64,000 bases of DNA from Zea mays (taxonomy: Eukaryota > Streptophyta > Magnoliopsida > Poales > Poaceae), in contig NC_050100.1 in NCBI RefSeq assembly GCF_902167145.1, positions 216,436,081-216,500,080 on the forward strand, read 5' to 3'. Positions 47,916 to 58,492 of the stretch are shown here, one piece after another. Both the position numbers and the translations under genes were made by a program. A model generated the notes under the pieces. That model was not told the DNA's origin. It ran no database searches and saw nothing but the letters and a program-made list of their open reading frames with translations. The first letter of the stretch is position 1. Every line of letters starts with the position of its first letter.

Positions 47916-49139
47916 ATCATATATGTTTAGAGATTGGCTTTAGGGTTTTAATAGAGCGTCAAAACACGTGTTTCAGTGTTTATATTTGGAGAAACAAAAA
48001 AAACTCTTTTATTCTTCTTCGTAGGTTATTCATTTAGCGACACAGTGGCTTTCAAATTGGTTTATCCTCCAGCGAGAGGAGGCGCGACCGTTGGACGTGG
48101 CACGGTCGCGGCTCTTGGTGCGAACAACCATGACATTTTTCCCCGGGCGCATAGGTGGCACTATAGTCTTCGGATTGATTGTCGCTAGCTTTGGCATGGT
48201 GATGTGTTCCTTTTTTTAGTCCTTTAGGTTGGCTATGTGCATTGAGCAGAGACCAAAAGTTTGTATAAAAGACTTTGTATCCTCTTAACGTAACGCTCTT
48301 GGTAACCTTTTATAAAGCTTCATTCATCGAAAAACTGAATTTTTATTTTTGATAAAACGCCGTGCTCCATTTCAAATAAGAGTGTAAAAAAGCTGACGTG
48401 ACGCTGAGATGGTTGTAAGTTGATGGTTGCGGTAGTTGTCGACCGGTGATGGTAGATACATAGATCGGACGAAAGCTAATGTGGTGATAGATATAGCCTA
48501 GTGGCATTGGATCCAACCTTATACTTGTTACCTTGTTTAAAAAAAAGCAGAATGTCATCCTCCTCATTTTTTTTTAAAAAAATATGCTGCTCAAAATGTT
48601 GATCGGTCTTTATCAGACACCGTACGCCCGCATGGTGGCCAACTGGCCAAGAGTTGACTGCTCGGGCGGACCACCAATTATCAGCCGTCATATGCGTGTT
48701 TTGAATTTTTATTATCGCCCCGAAAGAAGTCTTCCTAGCTATGGCATAAAAGGAGTAACTGGCTCTAATTGCTGCTGCAGATATGGAAGCATTGCCAGTC
48801 ACACACAATAATGCAGTTCCCCTGGACTGATGCTAGGTAGGGGTGGCTTCTTGTTCTAGGTTGGCCCTCTTTGGCTGTTTCCTGCATGCATACAGCACTG
48901 CTGGAGTCTGCGTCAGGCTTTTAGTAGCTACATACATTACCCTGATGAAATGTATATGACATGGGCTTCTGTTTGATACTAGAAGCAACTTTAAAAATGA
49001 ACCATGCCTGCACTGCGGAGCGCAGAGACAGGGATAGTAGTTATTCACTCTCCAAAACAAGGGGCCGGCCGGAAGCAGAAGCACACTGCAATGCGCGCGC
49101 GTCGTCCCCGGCAATCCCTCCTCCCCTTCGCTGTGTGGT
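47916..49139. other. Intergenic
   Basis: No gene recognised. Short open frames here have no family resemblance. Confidence 0.5.
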
Positions 49140-49317
49140 CCGAAACGATGGGATGTTTGTTTCGGCTTCTGGCAGCTTCTAGCCACCAGAAACTGCTACG
49201 GACTGCTAAACGGTCAGCTTTTTAGCCAGCTTGTATAAAATTCGTTAGGGCAAAAACCATCCAAAATCAACATCTCTACTACTCTTAAGATGCTACTGTA
49301 GGCGTCCACATATTAAT

Positions 49318-49930
49318 TTGGTGCACGGTTCTGCCCACCAAGCGCCCCCTCTGCTCCCCGCCATCAACGCGACGACGAGCGCCATCAACGCCGAGCCTGC
49401 GATCCGGGGCCCTAGCTGCGCGGCCGCCATCAACGCAAGAGATCCTCGATCCGCCATCTACGCTCCCCGCTATCAAAGCTCCTCGATCTCTGCTCCCCGC
49501 CGTCAACGCGGCCACCCCGCTCACCTTCCATCGACGGGGCCGCCCCGCTCACCTTCCATTGATGGGGCCGCCCCACCCACCGCCATCCCTGCTCCCCGCC
49601 ATCAAACCGACGCCGATGGTGGTAGCCCGGATGGTGCGGCCGCCCCGCTCACCTTCCGTTGACGGGCGCTAAACCTAGATCCCCTTCCACCGATCTCGTG
49701 CTCACCTTCCATGTTCGCGGCCGTCCCGCTCCCCTTCCGTTCTCATTCTCACGCCCCGATCTATCGATGGAAGTGTTGATGGTCCGTGGCCGCCCACGCA
49801 ATCAACGCTATGGTGGATGGCAGGATCGGCTTGAGGTCGACGCGGGATTTGGACGAGGCGCTGCTGCTTTGGGAGCACAACCAGAAACTAGCGGAAGCGT
49901 CGTCATCAGCAATTCAGCATCGGCGCCACT
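49318..49930 (+). other. GC-rich 5' part of the Helitron
   Basis: Low-complexity text with repeated GCTCCCCGCCATCAACGC and CCCGCTCACCTTCCATTGA motifs. It is open in several frames but has no recognisable domain. It probably came from the 5' region of a captured gene or a simple-repeat expansion. Confidence 0.45.
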
Positions 49931-49934
49931 GCTG

Positions 49935-50566
49935 TCCGCCGCAGGGGTGCCCGGTACGCTCCCCGACCGCGTCCGCCTCGCCACCATCCCCAACGTCATC
50001 CCCTCCGAGAGGGTCCGCGGTGCCGACTTCTCAGGCTTCGTCGAGGCCGTGCATATCAAGATGGTGGCGCCCGTCGAGCGGCTGCTGGACCGGCTGTCCT
50101 GGAGCGGAAGCCGAACGCCATCGTGGCCGACACCTTCCTAGCTTGGGGCATTGGGGTTGGATTTGCGCGGGGGATACCAGTGTGCTCGCTGTGGACGCAA
50201 CCGGCCACGTTCTTCTTGGCGCTCTGGCACCTGGACCGATGGCCGCCGGTGGATGGTCAGGCCGTCCGCCTCGCCACCATCCCCAACGTCATCCCCTCCG
50301 AGAGGGTCCGCGGCACCGACTTCGCAGGCTTCTTCGAGGCCGTGCATATCAAGATGGTGGCGCCCGTCGAGCGGCTGTTGGACTGGTTGTCCCTGGAGCA
50401 GAAGCCGGACGCCATCGTGGCCGACACCTTCCTGGCTTGGGGCATTGGGGTTGGATCTGCGCGGGGGATACCGGTGTGCTCGCTGTGGACGCAACCGGCC
50501 ACGTTCTTCTTGGCGCTCTGGCACCTGGACCGATGGCCGACAGTGGATGGTCAGGATGTATGTTTC
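49935..50566 (+). pseudogene. UDP-glycosyltransferase (UGT87-like) fragment with internal duplication
   Basis: Reads LLSAAGVPGTLPDRVRLATI, PNVIPSERVRG, FEAVHIKMVAPVERLL, DAIVADTFLAWGIGVG, RGIPVCSLWTQPATFFLALW and HLDRWP. This is the acceptor-binding N-terminal half of a plant family-1 glycosyltransferase of the UGT87 type. The C-terminal sugar-donor (PSPG) box is absent. A 293-bp segment is duplicated in tandem (49971-50263 and 50264-50556), and the first copy lost one base near 50098, shifting the frame. Nonfunctional. Confidence 0.82.
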
Positions 50567-51077
50567 TTTGGGGAAAATACTGCTTTTGCTTGCAGCTCAT
50601 GGGCAATAAAGAAATGCATGTCCTCATAAATCATGAATGGTAATTAACCACAAATTTCTTGATGTTAAACATGATGACCATGTTTTTTTCACTTCCTGTA
50701 ATCTTGCTCTTTGTAGGTGGATCAAGTGCATCATGCCTTAGGGGAAGCCCCTTGGAGGCTTGGACAAGCCTCGGCGGGCGTGGCATGCTCTTCTTTGTTC
50801 ATCATGGACACTGAGGCTACGCCAATGGATTCGAGAAGGTCAAGCACTGGAAACCAATGGCGAAGGTAGTGCTTGGTGTATAGTAGGGGCGAAACAAGAG
50901 CACATTATGAATAAAGAAAATCAATAGATTATTTTCGGTTCTATTTTCTGTTATTATCGTTCGATAGTTTGTTGCATTTGATTTTAACCATGTGTGTACT
51001 TATCTGCGATAAATTAATTGTTATAGTTAACCAAATTACCCAATGTTTTCATGACTATCGTTGCCTCCTGATTACAG
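50567..51077 (+). other. Helitron interior, unassigned
   Basis: Contains an exon-like stretch at 50718-50870 (text YANGFEKVKHWKPMAK near its end), which I do not recognise, then AT-rich intron-like sequence. Confidence 0.3.
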
Positions 51078-51156
51078 GACAAGCTTGCAAATAACATCAC
51101 TACACAGCAGGGGAAGACGTTGAAAGATGCTTGGGGTGACGTGTTCTGGAGCCTAG
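51078..51156 (+). pseudogene. ALDH6 (methylmalonate-semialdehyde dehydrogenase) exon fragment 1
   Basis: A 79-base exon with acceptor ATTACAG and donor G|GTTAC encodes DKLANNITTQQGKTLKDAWG plus DVFWSL, matching the conserved ELDKLA.NIT.EQGKT part of plant ALDH6B2. The donor enzyme works in mitochondrial valine and pyrimidine breakdown. Only two neighbouring exons are present. Confidence 0.82.
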
Positions 51157-51531
51157 GTTACTTCCCAGATTATTGAAAGCACACACTTTGTTTTCTTATC
51201 TGGATAGACAACTAGAGTAATTATCTTAAAGTTTCTGTATCGCCCAAAAGAAAATTTCAATCATCACTTTAATTCAGACCTTAGTTTTGCAACAATAGGC
51301 ACATAAACTTTGCTTTCTCATATATGCTCATAATTATTTGTGTAGCTTTACATGTGGTCTCATGATTTCCATATATAGATTCCATGAGATGTCAATATTA
51401 CTGATGAATTATTTATTTTAGCCCCCAATACTCTGCTCATATGCTCCAAATGTTGACCTTTTTGTGATAGAACTCTTTCTTATGTTGATCAATTATTGTA
51501 CCACTTTGGTTTTGAACTCCATATCATACAG

Positions 51532-51683
51532 AGGTGGAGCATGCTTGTGGAATGGGAACATTGCAAATGGGCGAATATGAATCAAATGTTTCTAATGGGA
51601 ACGACACCTTCATCATTCGGGAGCCACTTGGTGTTTGCGCTGGGACATGCCCATTTAATTTTCCTGCTATGATTCCGCTATGG
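51532..51683 (+). pseudogene. ALDH6 exon fragment 2
   Basis: Bounded by CATACAG and GGTATGC splice sites. It encodes [16 protein letters not shown], then [26 protein letters not shown] and MIPLW, the cofactor-binding region just before the conserved PSEKDPGA segment. It joins fragment 1 in phase but lacks one valine of the usual EVVEHA. The following exons are missing. Confidence 0.85.
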
Positions 51684-52044
51684 GTATGCCTAAACTAACC
51701 TTTTCTTCCCAGTCAGTTTGTTTGTAATAGAAGCCTTGGCACCAATGGTCATTTGAACTATGTGACAGTTATACCATTGCATTCTTACTTCAACATGACC
51801 TGTGTTGTTTTCATGAGCATAATATTCTAGACACTTTCATTATTTCTGCTGCTATTTTCCATTGAAAATTTTCAGCTAGGGAGAATATATTTGGTCACTT
51901 TGAATGATTTTTATTTCCAATGGTCAACATATTTCTATAGCAGTTACGTGTGGCAACATTAGCATCTACAATACCAAATAAATGCACTTGACATGTGGGT
52001 GGCTTTAAATATTGTGGGCTCTTTTCTAATAACATGGCCTACAC

Positions 52045-52115
52045 TTGCTTAGCCTGGGCAACAACAGCCTCATGGGTACATTCTCGGACATGTCAGCGCT
52101 CCCCGTGCTAAGGTT
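52045..52115 (+). pseudogene. Possible leucine-rich-repeat fragment
   Basis: LSLGNNSLMGTFSDMSALPV reads like one plant LRR unit (LxLxNNxLxGxF). About 22 codons, with AT-rich sequence either side. Weak on its own, but its sequence quality stands out within the Helitron. Confidence 0.35.
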
Positions 52116-54015
52116 CTTCCTCGTTTTGATGCCTTACTGGTTACATTCTAGAGCATTTTCTGAGCCACACCTGTTCTTCCTAGCCGCTACCCAGAAGAAC
52201 AATGTTTAAATTACAAACAAATGACAAAAATCTTTTATTGGGTATCTTTTCAACGTTGGATCAGATTCTATTAGTTGGTTTTATCTTGTATGTACTCTTG
52301 AAAAATGTTGCGGTATCATTTTGTGCTTTAGTTAGTATCGAGACACTGAAACTAAAATGCTCTTTTGTGATCCGTTTGTCATATTACAATTTATTACCAT
52401 ACTTGACATACCAGGTACCAGTTTGACCGTCACTGTTTATAATTGATATCCATAGCTGAAAGCCTGAAACTAAGAATATAAGAAGATAAGAACGTAGCTC
52501 CCACTGGCTCTCGAGGTCTGTTTCAGTTATGCAAGTTCTGAAGGCATAGGAAAATATTTTTTATTCATAATTAATAGAATTACAGTTAAAAGTGCTTTTC
52601 CCACTGGCTTGTGTATGGTAGATGAGCATCTTCACTTTTGTTGGTGTTAAATGCAGCCCACTGTATAGCTGCTATTGAGGTATAGAGCTGGTATAGTTTC
52701 TATTTGGCCGATACTTGTCTTTATAATTCATGTACAGTAAGAATTGCAACCTCATAATATGACCAAATTTCTGATTTGCTCTACAAAGTTGTTGTGTCCA
52801 ATTTTGAATATGTCTTTCTGGCTCAGGATTCTATGTGCATGTTATTATACTTTAGAGGCTTTGATGAAACAAAATCCTAGAAGACATCTCAACCACCACA
52901 CTTGTTGGCTTTTGTCCATTGCTGCAGCGACCAAGATCTTCATTTGAAATTAATACCAGGGAGCCGATGCTAGAGTTCGTGATCGCTATGTGGATCGCAG
53001 TGCACGGAATAGCCGGAGCTGCTCATATCTTCTACTATTATAGAAGAATATATATTGCTAATTTGTTATCTACTGACATCATAATCTTGTTTTGATTGGT
53101 GCAATGTAGTTTTGAAAAGCTATATTTTCAGTTCTTCCTTATATGAGCTGCCATTTGCGAGGTTTCTCCTGAAGGACCATGTTGGAGCCCAACCAACCAC
53201 TTGAAGAACATCACCTCTCCGTTGAATTTGAGCAAGTTTGCGGTCCTTTCTTTAAGCTTGTGTATGTAAGGAAATCAAATCACTGTAGAGCAGTTAACAA
53301 TATCATATGTAAGAACTATTGTAGATATATGTTTTATATAATTGCAAATTATTCTCTAAGAAATAAAACTACTGTCTTTCTTCTTTTGGAATCAGTTTAA
53401 AGTGGAATACTCCACTGAATGTCCAGATCCATAATCATATTTGGGTGACTGCTACAGCTAATCTAAATAATGATAGTAAAGGGAAGCCATGGGAGAATGT
53501 TGCTTATGACCACTCTTGCTTTTCTATTTGTTTTTTTCTACCTAATAAATTTCACTTAATTTGCTTTTCCACATTTGAGTATGATTTCATCTGTTTTCTA
53601 GCTAATATAAACTGTAGAAGTTTATTATCCATTTCATCTGTTTCTATAGCTTGAAGCTAGCATGAGGAAGCTGAATAATGAATATATTATCCAGGTCATA
53701 AAATAGTGACAGTATAATGGGGTCGATGTTAATATATGTATTGTTGTTTTTATGTGATCGTTGTATGCTAATATTTTATCACACGTCAATATTTCATTTT
53801 ATATTTGGACCAATAGGCATGAGTTCATGATTTTCTATTTATACTATTTTAGTATAAATAAGACACTTTTTTATTTAGTAGATTCTGCACACCTTTTTAT
53901 TTGAGAGATTCTGCACTTAATTTCATTTTCCTATTTCTTGATTCTATATTAATGTTTTTATTTTGAGGAGTATAGACATCAAAGAAGCTGATATTTTACT
54001 TGTTCAATTGTGCAG
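52116..54015 (+). other. Helitron interior, intron-like
   Basis: AT-rich sequence resembling captured introns. Possible short exon remnants near 52925-52990 and 53190-53270 are not recognised. Confidence 0.4.
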
Positions 54016-54105
54016 AACCCACCCAACTGGCAGAAAATTCTTACATACTTCCATGGGTCTGAACTTTAGAACTACTTCACATGCATATTGGGAGATAACC
54101 TGAAG
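54016..54105 (+). pseudogene. ABCE1/RLI (RNase L inhibitor) exon fragment
   Basis: A 90-base exon between TGTGCAG and G|GTCAT encodes NPPNWQKILTYFHGSEL, then a TAG at 54067-54069, then NYFTCILGDNLK. This matches the [30 protein letters not shown] part of the plant ABCE1 ribosome-recycling ATPase; the stop replaces glutamine. Only one exon is present. Confidence 0.8.
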
Positions 54106-54855
54106 GTCATGTTTTTGCACTTCGGTTTCTCTGTTTGTACTTCATGCAGAGTGTGTTAGCATGTAGTCTGTAATTGCTAGAACGCGATTTCTTGTTGACT
54201 GGCACTATGCTCTGGCTTTTTTCATATGCTCTCTTTAGTCTTGCCTGTTTGCTATCCCTACAACATGTGCAATGATTTACATATTTTTACAATGTTTGTA
54301 TTACATCTAAAGTTGCAAGCAATAGATGATTACAACACTATAAAGATAAGAATGGTTGTCGCTTCATAAATTTGACAAGTCATACATATTTGCGCTAAGA
54401 CTGTTACTAATGGATCTACTTGCTAGAATAGAAAGGGAGACAACCATTGTTGCAACTACTTCACCCTCTTTGATCAAGTTATCTTTCTCTAGATGATCTT
54501 AAATTATTTTATGTAACCTTCCATCTCAAATTATTTTCTGCAAAGTTTCTACGTACATAGTTTTTTTGCTTTTGCTTTGTACCCAGAAAAGTCAAAAGAC
54601 TTATACTTTGAAATAAAGGAAGGAGAATAATATTTTATTGTTAAAAGTACTTGCCTTGCAAACTGAATGAACCATGTTTCTTCGCTTCAAAATGAGTGCA
54701 AATTGAAGTAACTCCACCAGGTCATTTCCTTAGCGCTGACGTGAGCTACAATGCCTGCTGTAATGTTGCTTGTGTTTGGTGTTTCTTGCGATGCCCACGA
54801 GCTGTATTTTAGCCTTAGGTGGTGCTTTGGCTAACATTGTAGAGTTCCAGAAAAT

Positions 54856-54961
54856 TGCAGAGGTGGTAGGTGATTGGTACTTCGAAAGAGGAGCTGCCGT
54901 GGAGATTGATTGCGCCTATCCCTGTGATTCAACTTGTTGCAACCTTATACCAATTGATAAG
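54856..54961 (+). pseudogene. Unrecognised exon fragment, cysteine-rich
   Basis: Preceded by ATTGCAG and followed by an AAG|GTTAGT donor. Reads [20 protein letters not shown] then [13 protein letters not shown]. The spacing of cysteines and the splice sites suggest a real captured exon of a secreted or metal-binding protein. I cannot name the family. Confidence 0.4.
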
Positions 54962-55204
54962 GTTAGTTGCTTCCGTGAAAAGAGGTTAACTGTTTTGGCA
55001 AAATAAATCTACTGGTTAGTAACACTTCAGCCAAAAATGGAACTGAAAAAAATCATCATTTGACATAGGAACTGAGGATTTATTAGGAGTTCGGCAGACG
55101 ATTATACTCAACTAGGAGTTCCCTGTATCTACCAAATCCTGCATCTATATTGGGTTATTAGCAAATGGTTTCTCTTAAAAAGACTTGGAACATTTTTTTG
55201 TTAG

Positions 55205-56210
55205 GTTTGCTTGGAAATGCTGAGCTTTGCTAATTACTCTGGAGACGCTGATAGCAAAATTGTTCGAGAAGTTTGGGCTAGACTCCTTGATCAGGCACTT
55301 ACTAAAGGGGGTGTTGCAGAAGCTTGTTCTGTTGTGAAAAGAGTAGGCTCGAAACTTGATCCTGCAAATGGAGCTTGTTTACCTTTAGATATTATATGCC
55401 TTCACCTTGAGAAGGCTGCAGTGGTAATGTGTATTTTCTGTACTTTCTGTACATGCATACTTGAGACTACCTGTGAGAGCATTCCACTTTGGTACTCATT
55501 ATCATGCTCTTATCTACAGGATAGATTAAGTTCAGGAGAAGAATTAGTTGGTGATGATGATGTTGCAAGAGCTCTTCTTGGTGCCTGTAAAGGTCTTCCT
55601 GGACCTGTACTTGTTGTGTATGATCACCTGTTATCGAACGGTGCAATCATACCCTCACTAAATCTGAAGTTGCGCCTGCTGCGATCAGTTCTAGCAATCC
55701 TCCGTGAGTGGGGGATATCTGTCATTGCACACAGGCTAGGCACCACAAGTGCTGGGGCTTCATTCTTTCTTGATGGAACATTCTCATTGAACCAAACAGG
55801 GACTGCGAATCAAGGTGCTCGAGATAAAATAATTAGTTTGGCGAACAGGTAAGTCTATACATTAATGACACCTATGTTTACGATTCTCTTTTATCTGGAC
55901 TATTTCATACAAATGTATTTTTATCAATTGTTTGAACGTTGTTAATTTCTTAAAAAACCATTACATTATTCCACTACTTGGCTGTTAAATTCTTAAAAAA
56001 ATCATTGCATTATTCCACTACTTGACCTGCTTTTATTTTGTTACGTGAACCATGCTACCACTTCATACATCACCAGACCATTCTCTTACATTGTATTGCA
56101 ACTTCAGGTACATGACTGAGGTGAGGCGATTAAACCTTCCATAGAACCAAACGGAGAATGTCTACCGTGGTTTCCATGAACTTGAGGAGAAATTACTATC
56201 TTCTTATTAG
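55205..56210 (+). pseudogene. NUP155 nucleoporin, last three exons
   Basis: Exons 55205-55423, 55520-55848 and 56108-56210 have good GT-AG borders. Text such as LSFANYSGDADSKIVREVWA, AEACSVVKRVGSKLDP, LPLDIICLHLEKAA, DDVARALLGACKGLPGPVL, NLKLRLLRSVLAILREWGIS and NQGARDKIISLANRYMTEVR matches the C-terminal alpha-helical part of plant NUP155, a scaffold of the nuclear pore inner ring. A TAG at 56141-56143 replaces the second proline of LPPN; the original end (ELEEKLLSSY, stop 56208-56210) is still readable. The N-terminal majority is missing. Confidence 0.88.
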
Positions 56211-56788
56211 GCAATTTGTAATCATTACTGCATGAGCTGCTTGCCCATAGGAGCCCAATGCCAATGTGCAGCTTCCAGACTGAACTCTACATTTTTCTTG
56301 CAAACTCATGAAACCATTTTTCATTTTCATTCTTTAGTACTTAGGCTTTAGGTTAGTTTACTTGGTAGCTGAAGTTTAGGCTGCGCTGGGGCCTTTGTCA
56401 AACCGTGCCCTAGGGCGTGGCAAACAAACTGGGGCATGTTTTGGCAGAGATGTGCTGCAATATATGTACATCAACCAATCATGCCCACAACTATATTCTA
56501 CTTCAAACTGAAAACTGACTAACGCAAAAGCAATCAGCTATATTCTACTTCAAGCTTGAGAGATACACATACATAGAACAGAGTACAAGTATAACACACA
56601 ATGGCTCAATTTAACTGGTTTCAAAGATGGTCATTACATCGAGAACCTTTTGTTTTGTGGCATTGTCATGAGAGATTCATCTGTATCAATGTTTCATACA
56701 AATTTTGTACTTCCGTCGCAACGTACGGACACATACCTATAACAATATAACACACATATGAACATAAGTTATCTTGTTATTATACGGT
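56211..56788 (+). other. Helitron 3' region
   Basis: Noncoding and AT-rich. Near 56714 CCGTCGCAACGTACGGACAC resembles the true 3' terminus at 56790 and may be an older terminus. Confidence 0.6.
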
Positions 56789-56789
56789 T

Positions 56790-56817
56790 CCGTTGCAACG
56801 CACGGGCACTCAACTAG
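56790..56817 (+). other. Helitron 3' terminus with hairpin
   Basis: CCGTTGCAACGCACGG forms a CCGT/ACGG stem, followed by GCACTCAACTAG. This is the conserved end that defines the replication stop. Confidence 0.9.
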
Positions 56818-57185
56818 TAAACACATAATCGGTTGAGTCGTTGTAATAGTAGGAATCCGTCACTTTCTAGATCCTAAGCCCTATGAACAACTTTACCTTT
56901 CTCCGTACGTAATCGTAATGATACTCAGATTCTCCCCACAGTCACATTCTCCCTATAACCAGATTTTCAGAAAAGTTGATCAGAAAAAAGCTGAACCAAA
57001 CAGACCCGATCTCTGATGGCTACAGCAAAGGAGCCTAGCCCGACCGCGCGTGTAGTGTTTCCATCCATTTGGATCCCATCCATCGTCGCACGATCGATCT
57101 GAGGATTGAAAAGTGTATAAATTTTCAATAGATCAAAAACTATCACAATATATCTTAATCCACTTTAATCTTTCTCACTACTTTA

Positions 57186-57314
57186 GGACTAGTTTGGGAG
57201 TCCAAAAACCGGAGAAGATTGGAGAGACTAAAATCTCCTCTTTATTGAAAATTAAATAAGGAGAGGAATTTAGCCCCTCCAATCCTTTCCGGTTTTATAG
57301 CTCTTAAACTAACC
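57186..57314. mobile_element. Tourist-like MITE, 129 bp
   Basis: Inverted ends GGACTAGTTTGGGAGTCCAA and, from the right, GGTTAGTTTAAGAGCTATAA continue into matched AAACCGGA..GATTGGAG blocks, about 40 bp per arm. TTTA (including TTA) flanks both sides (57182-57185, 57315-57318), fitting PIF/Harbinger. Confidence 0.75.
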
Positions 57315-57318
57315 TTTA

Positions 57319-58036
57319 GAGTATCCAAACTACGCTGAAAGGTGTGGCATGGGATGGATCCACGTTCGTACTTTTGTGTCTTTACTCTTTAGTGCCTTTG
57401 TAATTGGGACAGCAGCCAACCAATCCCCGTTCTTTGGCTCGATTCAACTGTTGTTTGCTGCAATCCAATCAGGAGACGGTAAAATGCCTAATCCCTGAAG
57501 CGACGACAACGAGGCGAGCTGTCGTACTGCTTGTCACCACCATATCCCACTTCTCGCAGGCTGCAAACTTTTCTTTTCAAGCTACACACTTGTACTCTAC
57601 TACTAGTGTAACATCTATTACTACATTTGTTCTTGAATATTTGTTCATTTTTTTAACTAAAACACGATAAATAAAAAAAAAGACTGGAGAAAGTAGTATT
57701 AATGTATGTTCAGCCTACGACTTTGTACAGTATAACCAAATAAAATATTTCAGAAGTCAGATATGCATGCTGAACTCATATAGGCGGCCATAAGTATTTC
57801 GTCACTGGCGTAACGAAGAGATAATGAAGTTCCTGCAGGCTAATAAGGACGTCATATTGTTTCCCATGCATCCTCCCACACGCCAACCCAAACATGCAAT
57901 GCAATGCAACAAGACATCATTTAGAGATGTGGTAGTATAATCTATCTGGCATTATTGAGATCCCCACAGTTCAAGCGGCGATTATATTATATTAATTAAA
58001 TAAGGCGTTGAAGAGGGCCATCAGGGCGACTGAAGG
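57319..58036. other. Intergenic
   Basis: No gene or bounded element recognised. Confidence 0.5.
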
Positions 58037-58199
58037 GTAGGGGTGGTAATGGATTGTGATCCAAATGTTATTTCATAAATTTTTGTTAGGGTGCTAAATA
58101 AATTTTAGTTTAAAAATAAATATAAATATTGTTGAACCATAATTCGATTCGATCTTTAAATTTTATAGTGTAAAATTTAGAGTTTATTGTCATCTCTAG
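58037..58199. mobile_element. hAT-type MITE, 163 bp
   Basis: Ends TAGGGGTGGTAATGG and, from the right, TAGAGATGACAATAAA. The flanking octamers CTGAAGGG and GTGCAGGG agree at six of eight positions, a worn 8-bp duplication. The start resembles the element at 32073. Confidence 0.6.
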
Positions 58200-58264
58200 T
58201 GCAGGGAGGATTTGCTACTTTATACAGATCAAGACTGTTGTTGTGCCAAAGGCCTTGGAGATAT

Positions 58265-58492
58265 ATCGCTTGATTGGTTGACAGTGTGTGGGAAGCCAGG
58301 CTCGCACGAGCCTGACGGGCGAGATACGTGGGTTCTAGGCGTACGAGCAGATGCAACAAATGGTGTTAAAATGCAATGTTATTGCATCCACTCAGACAGG
58401 CTGCGTGCTCCGCGTGCAAGCAACCAAATAAAACCTCAGATAGAGTCAACGCATACGGTGGTCCAGGATATGTTGGTGCGGATAACCAATAA
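58265..58492. mobile_element. Unnamed MITE-like repeat, copy 2
   Basis: Second copy of the repeat at 47686-47915, in the same orientation. Right-end reverse complement TTGGTTATCCGCACC and left TTGGTTGACAGTGTG suggest TTGGTT termini. Confidence 0.5.

Larger units (their letters stand above)
49273..56817 (+). mobile_element. Helitron, 7.5 kb, non-autonomous, with captured gene fragments
   Basis: Starts TCTCTACTACTCTTAAG at 49273 after an A and ends GGGCACTCAACTAG at 56817 before a T. The TC start, CTAG end, A/T insertion site without target duplication, and a CCGT...ACGG hairpin a few bases before the 3' end are the Helitron signature. No Rep/helicase is present. It contains pieces of a UGT87-like gene, ALDH6, ABCE1/RLI and NUP155, introns included and all on the plus strand, plus shorter candidates. 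Such exon shuffling is typical of maize Helitrons. Confidence 0.92.
49140..56995. mobile_element. MITE split by the Helitron
   Basis: The left half (49146-49272) begins GGGATGTTTGTTTCGGCTTC. The right half (56818-56995) ends in a sequence whose reverse complement is GGGTCTGTTTGGTTCAGCTT. These are inverted ends of one element that would be about 300 bp without the Helitron. Target duplications are not clear. Confidence 0.5.
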
